NCBI GenBank assembly: GCA_003601795.1
Contig: PIXU01000082.1
Location: 1-10,262 of the forward strand
Source of the DNA: Candidatus Methanophagales archaeon
Lineage (GTDB): Archaea; Halobacteriota; Syntropharchaeia; Alkanophagales; Methanospirareceae
Direction of reading: 5' to 3'
Length of the DNA stretch: 10,262 bases
A program made the position numbers and the translations under genes. Below, in pieces: positions 1 through 6,186 of the stretch (position 1 is its first letter; each line of letters begins with the position of its first letter). The notes beneath the pieces are model-generated. The model saw only the letters and a list, made by a program, of their open reading frames with translations, made no database searches and was not told the origin of the DNA.

Positions 1-28
1 GGATAATCCTTCCTTGATTTTTACTCCT

Positions 29-44
29 TTTCAAATTCAATGCA
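29..44. repeat. Left copy of a 16-bp perfect inverted repeat
   Basis: The sequence TTTCAAATTCAATGCA occurs here and its exact reverse complement lies at 949-964, on either side of the transposase remnant and 904 bp apart. The orientation is right for terminal inverted repeats. I see no clear target-site duplication outside the pair, and the match stops sharply at 16 bp. An alternative is a shared promoter-proximal site, because each copy follows a TATA-like stretch when read in the TGCATTG direction. Confidence 0.5.
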
Positions 45-45
45 G

Positions 46-72
46 AACGACTTTATATTATTTTATAACCTA
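46..72 (-). promoter_or_regulatory. Possible minus-strand promoter for a gene off the left edge
   Basis: Read on the minus strand, an AT-rich TATA-like stretch (TTATAAAATAATATAAAG) is followed about 25 nt later by a purine-rich AAAAGGAG and then AAGGAAGG near the window edge. This is the layout expected of an archaeal promoter and ribosome-binding site, but no start codon is visible before the window ends. It is inferred only. Confidence 0.25.
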
Positions 73-140
73 TTTCTCTCATGTTTAAATGGGATGAGCG
101 TGTTCGAAACTACATGGTTTCGGAAGTACTGGTTACCGAA

Positions 141-161
141 TAAACTTTTTAAAAAAGTTTA
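141..161. terminator. Near-perfect A/T palindrome downstream of transposase remnant
   Basis: Two 10-bp arms (141-150 and 152-161, TAAACTTTTT and its complement) flank a single central base. On the minus strand this lies immediately after the stop of the truncated transposase and gives a short hairpin ending in T-runs, so it could terminate that transcript. It also marks the point where transposase similarity ends, so it may be part of whatever removed the 3' half. Confidence 0.4.
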
Positions 162-162
162 A

Positions 163-804
163 TCAAAAATGCTTCGCAGTATTTAGCTCCTCTTCAGCCT
201 TATCAAGCTTTTCAATAATCTGCTCCTTCTGCAGCTCGTCGCCCCTTTTATCCCCGTAGAGCTTATCCTCTTCTTTGTCTATCGCAATCCCGTGCTCTAT
301 TATCTCCCTTATCGCTTCTATCTCCGCCTTGCACAGCGTGTAGTCATTTGACGCGTTGGCTTTCATCTTGGTACCATTGGTTGAGAGGTGCCCCAACGTT
401 AGTATTCCCCGTGCTTTAGTAAAGGTGACGTTTTTCTCGAAGGTAGTCTCGAAGGTAGTCTCGATCAGCTCCTTGTTCTCCGATCGGAATTTGCATAGCG
501 TCCTAAAGTCGGGCTTCTCGTTCCCTGCCAGGTACATGTAGACCACGCTCTCGTGCGCCAACTTGTTAATCTTTCTGGATGACCACACGCCATCGATTGC
601 CGCCTGTACCAGCAGTCGGAGCAGCATCCGCCGTGGATACGCCGAATTGCAGAGTTTGAACCTGTATTTCTCCTCTATTTCACTAACATCTATGCCATTC
701 ACGATTGCAATAACCAGGTAGCAGATATGGTCTACCGGTATGAGTTCACTAATATCCAGGGGCAATAGCCACGACTGCCCCATTTTATCGCTTCTTACCG
801 CCAT
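163..804 (-). pseudogene. Truncated IS1182/IS5-like transposase (N-terminal half only)
   Basis: The N-terminus (QSWLLPLDISELIPVDHICYL) and the DUF772-like region, running through the segment ending YLAGNEKPDFRTLCKFR at about residues 91-107, are typical of IS1182-type DDE transposases. The family is usually about 450-500 residues; this frame stops at 213, just after the helix ending EKLDKAEEELNTAKHF and before the second Asp and the Glu of the catalytic triad. The first catalytic position is also changed: the family motif is xDGTKxxANA, here S-T-N143-G-T-K-M-K-A-N-A (codon AAT at 376-378). Residues 116-123 repeat as ETTF-ETTF, from a 12-bp tandem duplication at 436-459. The ATG at 802-804 fits the family N-terminus; a TATA-like TTATATAA lies about 20 nt upstream. 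The gene is an inactive relic. Family assignment is confident at the level of DDE/DUF772, less so for the exact IS family. Confidence 0.85.
436..459. repeat. 12-bp tandem duplication inside transposase remnant
   Basis: CTCGAAGGTAGT occurs twice head to tail and a third partial copy (CTCGA) follows. It keeps frame and adds four residues, duplicating Thr-Phe-Glu-Thr. It is consistent with replication slippage in a gene no longer under selection. Confidence 0.7.
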
Positions 805-1158
805 TCCTTACCATTCCCCTAATTATATAACCAAAGAATAATTGTACATGTCATAACAAAATCTTTTCGGCTTTATTTCGCTTGGAACTAAATTAGGTGT
901 TCTTCTAAGTGGTATTTTTGTAACTTGAGAAAGCTCTGGCTATAAATGTGCATTGAATTTGAAAGAAAGCGTTTTTAGATGTGTGTACTATTATATAATA
1001 TCTGCTGATTGTTTGGTAATTATTGGACAGCCTCTTAAGGATTTTAAAAATGCCATCTCCAACTGCCTGAACCATACTGATACTACGTACAAACAAGAAC
1101 TGGACCCTTTACTCACACTGCGGTTTTAGAGCTTTGAAAAAGCTCAATCTGTGGCGGC
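805..1158. other. Intergenic debris without a recognisable gene
   Basis: No coding sequence here is convincing on either strand. The stretch contains the right-hand 16-bp inverted repeat (949-964), an AT-rich TTATATAATAT near 990-1000, and a small hairpin GAGCTT/AAGCTC at about 1129-1145. A 63-codon minus-strand frame at 905-1096 has no recognisable motif. The region probably comprises IS flank plus lost 5' sequence of the HEPN-like gene. Confidence 0.5.
949..964. repeat. Right copy of the 16-bp perfect inverted repeat
   Basis: TGCATTGAATTTGAAA is the exact reverse complement of 29-44. It lies 145 bp upstream of the transposase start, on the opposite side from the truncation, so the pair could mark the ends of an internally deleted IS of about 936 bp. 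A TATAAAT motif directly precedes this copy on the plus strand, which also permits a regulatory reading. Confidence 0.5.
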
Positions 1159-1599
1159 GTGAAGTATAATACCGAGTTGCTCTCCGGACGAGCTGACCAA
1201 ATCAGACGAGGACTTGTCAGCTTCATCAGTCGTGATTTCACCTCTGCTGCTTACATTCTTTTTCCTCAAGTTGACGAAATTACCATTGGCAAGCTTCATA
1301 GAGAGGGGCTGCTGATGGAGACGCAGGGATTTCCGAAATGGACGAAGGAGCATCCAGACAGCAAGCTGCAGGGGCAACCGTGCAAAAACTTGGAGGCAGC
1401 TTTCAAAGGTGCAGAATCAGCAGGCGACAGATCATCGCTCTCACAAATGGTTAAGTGGTGTGAAATAGAACCGCTACGCAACCTGAGGAACAAGTTGATG
1501 CATGGGCAGATGCTTGAAATCTCGGAGCACGAGGCAGCTAATATAGTGATACTACTCCATGCTGTTTTTCATCATGTAGAGCTTAATCAACCCGTATAA
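1159..1599 (+). CDS. HEPN-like domain protein (RxxxxH motif), possibly N-terminally truncated
   Basis: The protein has 146 residues. It carries an R110-N-K-L-M-H115 motif inside PLRNLRNKLMHGQ, the RxxxxH signature of HEPN domains, followed by a predicted helix (HEAANIVILLHAVFHHV). The earlier stretch FISRDFTSAAYILFPQVDE resembles the helix leading into the HEPN-like C-terminus of DUF4209-type proteins, which are usually much longer. HEPN domains often act as RNases in toxin-antitoxin, abortive-infection and RNA-processing systems; here that is inferred from one motif. The start is a GTG with no Shine-Dalgarno or nearby TATA box, and the frame is closed by TGA 24 nt upstream, so this may be the surviving tail of a longer protein. 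The next gene starts 24 nt downstream on the same strand, which suggests co-transcription. It could instead be a structural HEPN domain without catalysis. Confidence 0.65.
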   Translation: MKYNTELLSGRADQIRRGLVSFISRDFTSAAYILFPQVDEITIGKLHREGLLMETQGFPKWTKEHPDSKLQGQPCKNLEAAFKGAESAGDRSSLSQMVKWCEIEPLRNLRNKLMHGQMLEISEHEAANIVILLHAVFHHVELNQPV

Positions 1600-1622
1600 G
1601 GATGAAAAGGAGTTTTTGAGAG

Positions 1623-1859
1623 ATGGTAAACCTGCAGCTGCAAAAGACAATCCTTGAAGTGGTGGGGAACCAAATTAGAGAAAATAATCCACCGGAGACC
1701 AAGAGGACACTTGATAGGCTCTTGAAAAAGGGCTATTCAAAGGGCGATGCGATGAAATTACTTGGAAGATCTGTTCTTGGCGAGATATACAAAGTTTTAA
1801 AGAATAAGGAGCCTTTCGATGAGAAAAAATACATCAAGGCGTTGAGAAAACTATCATAG
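1623..1859 (+). CDS. Small DUF1841-like protein
   Basis: The protein has 78 residues and is probably all-helical. The pattern NPPETKRTLDRLLKKGYSKGDA, then LLGRSVLGEIYKVLKNKEPFDEKKY, ending IKALRKL, matches the small DUF1841-like proteins of prokaryotes (NPPE...L..LGYS..EA...I......EI...L...PFDE..Y...L..L). Function of the family is unknown to me. The ATG is preceded by AAAAGGAG about 11 nt upstream, a good ribosome-binding site. It sits 24 nt behind the HEPN-like gene and is probably translated from the same message. The stop is TAG, and the same frame stays open for 61 further codons with coding-like composition (see the next entry). The protein length is otherwise typical for such domains. 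Confidence 0.7.
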   Translation: MVNLQLQKTILEVVGNQIRENNPPETKRTLDRLLKKGYSKGDAMKLLGRSVLGEIYKVLKNKEPFDEKKYIKALRKLS

Positions 1860-2045
1860 CAACATTTTTGCTACAAAGATTTGAAAGGCGAAGTCGAGTT
1901 TGTGGTAGAGTTTGATAGAAAAACACCTGCATATTGCCCTGATTGTGAAGTTTTTCCCAAAGCGCTATCACAACTATTGTCAAAGAAACCGTCGGTAAAG
2001 CTCCTGCCGATAAGTAAAGACGAGTTTTTGTTGAAGATTGTGTAG
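1860..2045 (+). pseudogene. In-frame coding-like continuation after the DUF1841 TAG stop
   Basis: Directly after TAG 1857-1859, the same frame runs 61 codons to a second TAG (2043-2045), then 18 more to a TAA. The translation looks like real protein: alternating acidic and hydrophobic residues (KGEVEFVVEFDRKTPAYCPDCE), a CPDC pair, then LLSKKPSVKLLPISKDEFLLKIV. No ATG and no ribosome-binding site exist; the only possible start is TTG at 1881. I do not recognise a family. Options are a broken C-terminal extension of the upstream gene, a remnant of a separate gene, or suppression of the amber codon. The CxxC suggests metal binding but is too short to prove it. Confidence 0.3.
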
Positions 2046-2079
2046 AAATTTGAAAATTACCAGATGACTCCCACTTCTT

Positions 2080-2223
2080 TCAACTCTCCAATTTTACCGT
2101 AATTCCCTTTTCAATGGGAATCAGTAAAATATATTCTCCATCATGCAATTCATATTGCTCTCCAAGGGATTCTAAGAGGGTAATTCGACCTTTCGATATT
2201 TTTATTTGATAAAGAACCTACAC
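2080..2223 (-). pseudogene. AbrB/SpoVT-like DNA-binding domain remnant with TAG as second codon
   Basis: On the minus strand the frame from 2217 to 2080 encodes VLYQIKISKGRITLLESL, continuing GEQYELHDGEYILLIPIEKGITVKLES. This matches the swapped-hairpin AbrB/SpoVT fold (..ISKGRITLP..L...YGL..GD.VLLIP.EKGI.LK), typical of antitoxins and small regulators. There is no start codon after the TAG at 2218-2220. A GTG at 2221-2223 lies in frame directly before that TAG and overlaps the TAG stop of the TPR gene (TAGTG), the arrangement of a translationally coupled operon gene. Either codon 2 has been mutated to amber and the gene is dead, or the amber is read through. The motif assignment is fairly strong; expression is not shown. 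Confidence 0.5.
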
Positions 2224-2990
2224 TAAAACACCTTTGTCCCCTTGAACAGTTTTATTTTCTCCTTTGTGCTCATGAGGTCGAGTCTTCGTCCATATTTCGG
2301 CGCTATTCTTTCGTTCCATGCAGCCTTAATTTTGCCCATTACTTCAGTTACCTCGTCTATATCCTCAAAGTTCTCTTTCCCTTCTCTGGCTAAATATTCA
2401 TTCTGTTTCATGTCCACGAACGCCCACAAGTCATTCATCCCGGGCATAGGTGACTTTGGTAGCCCATATTCATTGGTAAACTCCTTGAGGTTCCGCTTTG
2501 CGTATTCTTGCTTTGGATTATATTTTAAACATGTTTTCCACGTATCAAGTGCTTCATTTTTTCTTCCTGTTTCCCAGAGTGCACAGCCCAGATTCTGGTA
2601 TGCATCTGCAATTTCATTTTTTGCACTCGATGGATAATGTTCAATTGCTCTTTCGTACGCTTCAACTGCTTCTTCCCATTTTTCTCTTTCACTGTGAATT
2701 ACACCGAGGTTATAAAGTGCCTTTGGATAGTCAGGGTCTATTGAAAAGACCTTATTTAGCCATCTCTTTGCTTCTTTAAACTTAGCCTCCATGAGATATG
2801 TCGCAGAAATCAGTGTCATTAGCTCCGTGTCATCAGGGTATATCTTCAAAATCTTTTTCAACGCTCGCCTTGCATCACCGTAGTTCCCATCCAACACCAG
2901 TTTTGCAGCAAGACCGATTCCACCTTCCCTTATTTCCTCACGACTGAGTTCGGGTTCGTTTTTTACCATTTTGCGCTTTACACTTTGCAT
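2223..2990 (-). CDS. TPR-repeat protein in MutS-like operon
   Basis: The protein has 255 residues with about four tetratricopeptide repeats at roughly 24-52 (GNYGDARRALKKILKIYPDD), 57-88, 90-120 (ALYNLGVIHSEREKWEEAVE) and 127-159 (AYQNLGCALWETGRKNEALD). These form a helical protein-binding scaffold. The C-terminal 70 residues (MNDLWAFVDMKQNEYLAREG through APKYGRRLDL) are a separate charged, probably helical region I cannot name. There is no signal peptide or membrane segment, so it is likely cytosolic. The start codon directly abuts the stop of the MutS-like gene (TAAATG), with GGGGAGG about 9 nt upstream inside that gene, so the two proteins are probably made together and may interact. The stop is TAG and overlaps a GTG for the AbrB-like remnant. 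Function is inferred only as an adaptor. Confidence 0.85.
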   Translation of the reverse strand: MQSVKRKMVKNEPELSREEIREGGIGLAAKLVLDGNYGDARRALKKILKIYPDDTELMTLISATYLMEAKFKEAKRWLNKVFSIDPDYPKALYNLGVIHSEREKWEEAVEAYERAIEHYPSSAKNEIADAYQNLGCALWETGRKNEALDTWKTCLKYNPKQEYAKRNLKEFTNEYGLPKSPMPGMNDLWAFVDMKQNEYLAREGKENFEDIDEVTEVMGKIKAAWNERIAPKYGRRLDLMSTKEKIKLFKGTKVF

Positions 2991-4961
2991 TTAAAACGCC
3001 TCCCCTCTTTCTACCTCCAGCACCTTTATTATCTCCTCATAAACCGTTCTTAACTCCTTTTTCTTTACGCGTCCCAGAAGCTTCTTTATCACCAATTCCG
3101 GCGTGCTCGACCCGATATGACTGAACATCGGCTGTCTATCAACAATAATGTTTCCCGCGGCATCCAGCCCCTCTGACTCTATCCCGTCCACGCGCACCTT
3201 TTCCATACTTATATGTGGCAACAACTCATGAATCAAATGCGTTATCACCACGGCAATCGTATCCTTCGGCATATAATTCAAGATTGCCGCCATTATCCGT
3301 CCCATTGCACCTGGTTCAGTAAGCGCCTCCAATTCGTCTATTAACACCACCTTCGCTCCTTCTCGCATGAATATCCGGCTTAATGCACGCATGGAATATT
3401 CAAACGACCCGGTCTTCTTTATCATCTTCCGGCGGTATAAATACAGAGGTGACAGCGGTATTTCCGCTCGCTCCGCAGGCACCGGCAGACCCAGCTCCGT
3501 GAGAATGACCGAAGTTGCAAGCATAATCAACAACGAGGTTTTTCCTCCGCTGTTCGCACCCGTGAGAATGGATACTGGACGCGGTGCAGCGCCGAAGATA
3601 CCCAAATCCGTTTTTCCTATCGAATAAGAAATTGGCACCACGGGCTCACCGCCGTTCAGCTCTTCATCAACCAAAAATATATTCCTGCCCATAATCACGC
3701 CCAATCCCTCTTCGCTTAGTTCTGGCATATTCAACTTGAAATCACGGCTAAATTGCGTCACAGCCAGCATAAAATCGAGATAGAAAATCTTTTCGATTGC
3801 CGTGCTCACCTGTGCTCTATGCCGTTCCAGTTGTGTTGCAAATTCGCTTAGCTTGTAATATCTTCTCTCCGCCTTTTTCCTGTTATAGCCCTGCCGCAAT
3901 CGCTGCAGTGGCACCCGCGAAAATTCAAATGGCAGCCCGCTATCCAGATTCTCATACGCGCACTCCCATAAAACGTCCTTGTCCTCACCGGTAAGCATCA
4001 ACGCATCCACCATATTCACCAAAACCTCTTCCAGATAACCTTTAAACTCCTCTACACCGCCGCCGCTTTGCATAATCCGCTCTGCTTCCTTGTTTAGCTT
4101 CTCCTCATACCGGTAAATCTCTTCGTCAAAACTGAGTTCCGCTTTGCCATTCCCCATTTCTATTTTTTCCACAAGCCCCAGAACGTCTTCTAAATCCGCT
4201 ACCGGGATACCTTTGAACAGATACGAATCCTTAAGTGTTGCAAATTCAGTTAATAGTGTTATTATCGCTTCTATTGCTTGCTTCTTCGCCACGAAAGAAT
4301 TAATGACGAATTCAGGATAAATTTCGCAGGGTTCTGACAAATTATTAATATCTACGTTTATAATGCCAGGTTCATCAAGCACGCCCTCCTCTGCGGCGCC
4401 TTCACCGATTAACAGAATGATGTTTTCCTTCTGCAAAAGTTCCCTTGCTTTATCTGTGGAATCGAGAAACTCTACCTGCACGAACTCGCCATAAGTTTCC
4501 TTTAGCTCTGCTTCTATTCCTCTTCTACGAATGGCAATAAGAGGCGATTGCCCAAAACGCATCTTCTCTATCGCGGCTCCAGAAATTATCTCACGCACTC
4601 TCGCTATTTTCGCCCCACCCAGTTGCTCCTCCAACTTCATGCTCTTACGCACGTCCTTAAATCTCGTTTGTAGTTCCTCTCTGCTGAGGGAAGGCGTAAG
4701 CGTAAGAACCCTGTCCTTCCCGTTTTTCGTTGTCGCATACGAGGAAAGGATTTTCAAAAGCTCTTTCTCTAATTCTCGCGTTTCTTTAGTGCAGAACACA
4801 CTTCGGACTTTATATCCCGCTAAATCCTCTTTTGTTCTTATCACCACCTTCTCTGCTTCTCTTCGTTTTATTCCGAGAATTGCCGATAACGCATCGGGGT
4901 CAGGTATCACTATTGCATCCTCCAAATAGGGTTTCAGGAACTCCGGGTATTTATTATTCAT
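2991..4961 (-). CDS. MutS-family ATPase without mismatch-recognition domain
   Basis: The protein has 656 residues. The C-terminal third is a MutS-type ABC ATPase: Walker A GANSGGKT at 468-475, the MutS-specific loop region GSFEYSMRALSRIF at 518-531, Walker B VVLIDE at 538-543, and the His-switch AVVITHL at 570-576. Residues about 280-410 look like the helical core/lever. The N-terminus has no MutS domain I (no FxE mismatch motif), and no C-terminal Smr nuclease is seen, which separates it from MutS1 and MutS2. Residues about 20-45 (PDALSAILGIKRREAEKVV) resemble a helix-hairpin-helix. Related archaeal MutS-like proteins have poorly defined roles; recombination or junction processing is plausible. 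The ATG overlaps the preceding 52-residue gene by 8 bp, and a TPR gene follows with zero spacing. Calling it plain mutS would be misleading. Confidence 0.88.
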   Translation of the reverse strand: MNNKYPEFLKPYLEDAIVIPDPDALSAILGIKRREAEKVVIRTKEDLAGYKVRSVFCTKETRELEKELLKILSSYATTKNGKDRVLTLTPSLSREELQTRFKDVRKSMKLEEQLGGAKIARVREIISGAAIEKMRFGQSPLIAIRRRGIEAELKETYGEFVQVEFLDSTDKARELLQKENIILLIGEGAAEEGVLDEPGIINVDINNLSEPCEIYPEFVINSFVAKKQAIEAIITLLTEFATLKDSYLFKGIPVADLEDVLGLVEKIEMGNGKAELSFDEEIYRYEEKLNKEAERIMQSGGGVEEFKGYLEEVLVNMVDALMLTGEDKDVLWECAYENLDSGLPFEFSRVPLQRLRQGYNRKKAERRYYKLSEFATQLERHRAQVSTAIEKIFYLDFMLAVTQFSRDFKLNMPELSEEGLGVIMGRNIFLVDEELNGGEPVVPISYSIGKTDLGIFGAAPRPVSILTGANSGGKTSLLIMLATSVILTELGLPVPAERAEIPLSPLYLYRRKMIKKTGSFEYSMRALSRIFMREGAKVVLIDELEALTEPGAMGRIMAAILNYMPKDTIAVVITHLIHELLPHISMEKVRVDGIESEGLDAAGNIIVDRQPMFSHIGSSTPELVIKKLLGRVKKKELRTVYEEIIKVLEVERGEAF

Positions 4962-5112
4962 AATACTTCTTCTCCAACTTTACAAGTATTTGCCTTATCT
5001 GATTCTCTTCTGATGGCATACTCCTTACCTCTTCCAAAAGCAATTTACGGAATACAAGTGCCCGTCTTAAATTTTCTGGATATATCCATACCCCTTCTAT
5101 CTTTGTTGCCAT
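4954..5112 (-). CDS. 52-residue conserved-looking small protein, first gene of MutS-like operon
   Basis: The protein has 52 residues, beginning MATKIEGVWIYPENLRRALV and ending ILVKLEKKYYE. It is mostly charged helix, has no cysteines, and shows no signal or membrane segment. I do not recognise a family. Support for its being real: ATG at 5110-5112, GGAGG at 5126-5130, a TATA box at 5152-5160, and an 8-bp overlap of its end with the ATG of the MutS-like gene (ATGAATAA), typical of translational coupling. It may be a partner or regulator of the ATPase. A chance frame would be unlikely to combine these signals, but coding status is inferred. Confidence 0.6.
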   Translation of the reverse strand: MATKIEGVWIYPENLRRALVFRKLLLEEVRSMPSEENQIRQILVKLEKKYYE

Positions 5113-5125
5113 ATCTTAATTTTAA

Positions 5126-5160
5126 CCTCCGCTAAGAAGTATTTTCTCGTTGTATATAAT
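5126..5160 (-). promoter_or_regulatory. Promoter and ribosome-binding site of the small-ORF/MutS-like/TPR operon
   Basis: On the minus strand, ATTATATAC (5152-5160) is a good archaeal TATA box. About 25 nt further on is the expected transcription start near 5130, followed by GGAGG at 5126-5130 and the ATG at 5112. The leader is therefore only about 18-20 nt. The GGAGG-to-ATG gap (13 nt) is rather long. Confidence 0.55.
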
Positions 5161-5179
5161 GGATAACTTCCTTCTGTTT

Positions 5180-5336
5180 AAGTTAAGACACGGATTAACA
5201 CGGATTTTTTCTTTCTTTTGGTGGGCTGTGGGCTATTTTTAACGGCATCGCTCGTTTCATCTGTGTTAATTAAGCCCTTTCAGGGCTTGCGTTGATGTGG
5301 GCAGAGCCCACAAGCGTTAATCTGTGTTAATAACTT
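5180..5336. repeat. Dispersed intergenic element, copy A (interrupted)
   Basis: The element starts AAGTTAAGACACGGATTAA and ends with the inverted equivalent (TTAATCTGTGTTAATAACTT). The ends consist of units of about 10 bp (ACACGGATTA ACACGGATTT). The core at 5231-5260 (GGCTATTTTTAACGGCATCG...) matches 26 of 30 bases in the reverse complement of 8460-8489. Removing the 51-bp insertion at 5271-5321 leaves 106 bp, close to the 111 bp of copy B. It has no coding capacity and is probably MITE-like. It separates two divergently transcribed genes. Confidence 0.7.
5271..5321. mobile_element. 51-bp double-hairpin (REP-like) insertion inside copy A
   Basis: Two perfect hairpins sit side by side: AAGCCCT-TTC-AGGGCTT (5272-5288) and TGTGGGC-AGA-GCCCACA (5296-5312), each with a 7-bp stem and 3-nt loop. 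GTTAAT flanks the pair on both sides (5265-5270 and 5316-5321). This may be a target duplication, or may simply be two of the element's own 10-bp units. Copy B lacks this piece. Confidence 0.6.
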
Positions 5337-5341
5337 ATTTT

Positions 5342-5359
5342 CTATTTATATTTATATTA
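5342..5359 (+). promoter_or_regulatory. TATA-rich promoter for the divergent TPR gene
   Basis: CTATTTATATTTATATTA lies 26-43 nt upstream of the GTG at 5385, so transcription should begin within about 10-20 nt of the start codon. No Shine-Dalgarno sequence is visible, consistent with a leaderless or short-leader message. Confidence 0.5.
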
Positions 5360-5384
5360 TGAACGAAATTAAAGTTTAACAACA

Positions 5385-6170
5385 GTGAAAAAGATGGATC
5401 GACACAAAAAGTGTGAAGATGAAACACGTGAGATATGGTTAAAAGCGAAAGACGTTCAGGATAGAATTAGGCGGTTAGAAAAGGCAGCATTGAAATATCC
5501 TGAGGAGATGCCCATACTTTCTGATATAGCATATTCTTATCTTGATATAGATGACATAGATAATACAGTCAAGACCTATCAGAAGATCATTGACCTGAGA
5601 GACACCTTTAGACCTGTCTGGGATAATGAACTTGGAGAAGCGTATTTACTCACGGGGAACTATGAGAAGGCTATTGAAATATTGGAAAACTCAAGCGTTA
5701 CTGATTATCAGCAGGGTCTGTTCCTCGCGTTTGCATATCTCAAGGTGGGCGACAGGAAGAGATTTAAGGAGCAGTTTGACAACTGGATTTCAGAAAATTT
5801 GGAACACTCTTTCGAGTTGGGTAGCTATAAGCAGTATATCCGTGCTTTGTTCAGTGATGAAGACGCCGGGTTTATAAAAGATGCCTGGGATAAGTACTAC
5901 GAGAAATACAGCAGTATGGACCCGTATCAACTATACTGTAAGCTGTATAAGCAGCATTATATTAGACCTGGGTTTGACGAAGAAGATTTCGAGGATGACG
6001 ATTTTGAAATACCGGCTAAACTAAATAGGGCTCAGTTTGAAGCGTTGAGTGACGAGTATTGCTACCTAGACCGCAGGATGATGTTTTCTATAGACAAACT
6101 TAGCCGAGAAGAAAAAGACAGATACTTTGAGTTGAAAGACTTGTTGTTTGCTGATACGGTTATTGGGTAA
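5385..6170 (+). CDS. TPR-like repeat protein with acidic segment
   Basis: The protein has 261 residues. Helical repeats of TPR type are seen at about 43-73 (MPILSDIAYSYLDIDDIDNTVKTYQKIID cut into two helices) and 81-101 (NELGEAYLLTGNYEKAIEIL), with a weaker one at 108-135. Residues 197-208 are strongly acidic (DEEDFEDDDFE), followed by a charged helical tail (LDRRMMFSIDKLSREEKDRY). It has no signal peptide or membrane helix. The GTG at 5385 is used; ATG 5394 (residue 4) is an alternative, and no Shine-Dalgarno distinguishes them. It is transcribed divergently from the MutS-like/TPR operon and is the second TPR protein within 3 kb, though it is not an obvious copy of the first. Partner and function are unknown. 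The antitoxin-like gene follows 16 nt downstream. Confidence 0.8.
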   Translation: MKKMDRHKKCEDETREIWLKAKDVQDRIRRLEKAALKYPEEMPILSDIAYSYLDIDDIDNTVKTYQKIIDLRDTFRPVWDNELGEAYLLTGNYEKAIEILENSSVTDYQQGLFLAFAYLKVGDRKRFKEQFDNWISENLEHSFELGSYKQYIRALFSDEDAGFIKDAWDKYYEKYSSMDPYQLYCKLYKQHYIRPGFDEEDFEDDDFEIPAKLNRAQFEALSDEYCYLDRRMMFSIDKLSREEKDRYFELKDLLFADTVIG

Positions 6171-6186
6171 GGGGGGCATAAAAAGA

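Noticed and set aside
905..1096. 63-codon minus-strand frame upstream of the transposase
   Set aside because: No recognisable motif, no ribosome-binding site, and low-complexity composition typical of non-coding DNA.
1123..1145. GTTTTAGAGCTTTGAAAAAGCTC resembles a Cas9 guide-RNA repeat/scaffold start
   Set aside because: There is a single occurrence, no spacers, no repeat array and no cas gene in the window; it is a chance hairpin.
1144..1493. Minus-strand frames opposite the HEPN-like gene
   Set aside because: They are shadows of the plus-strand gene, which has the recognisable RxxxxH motif.
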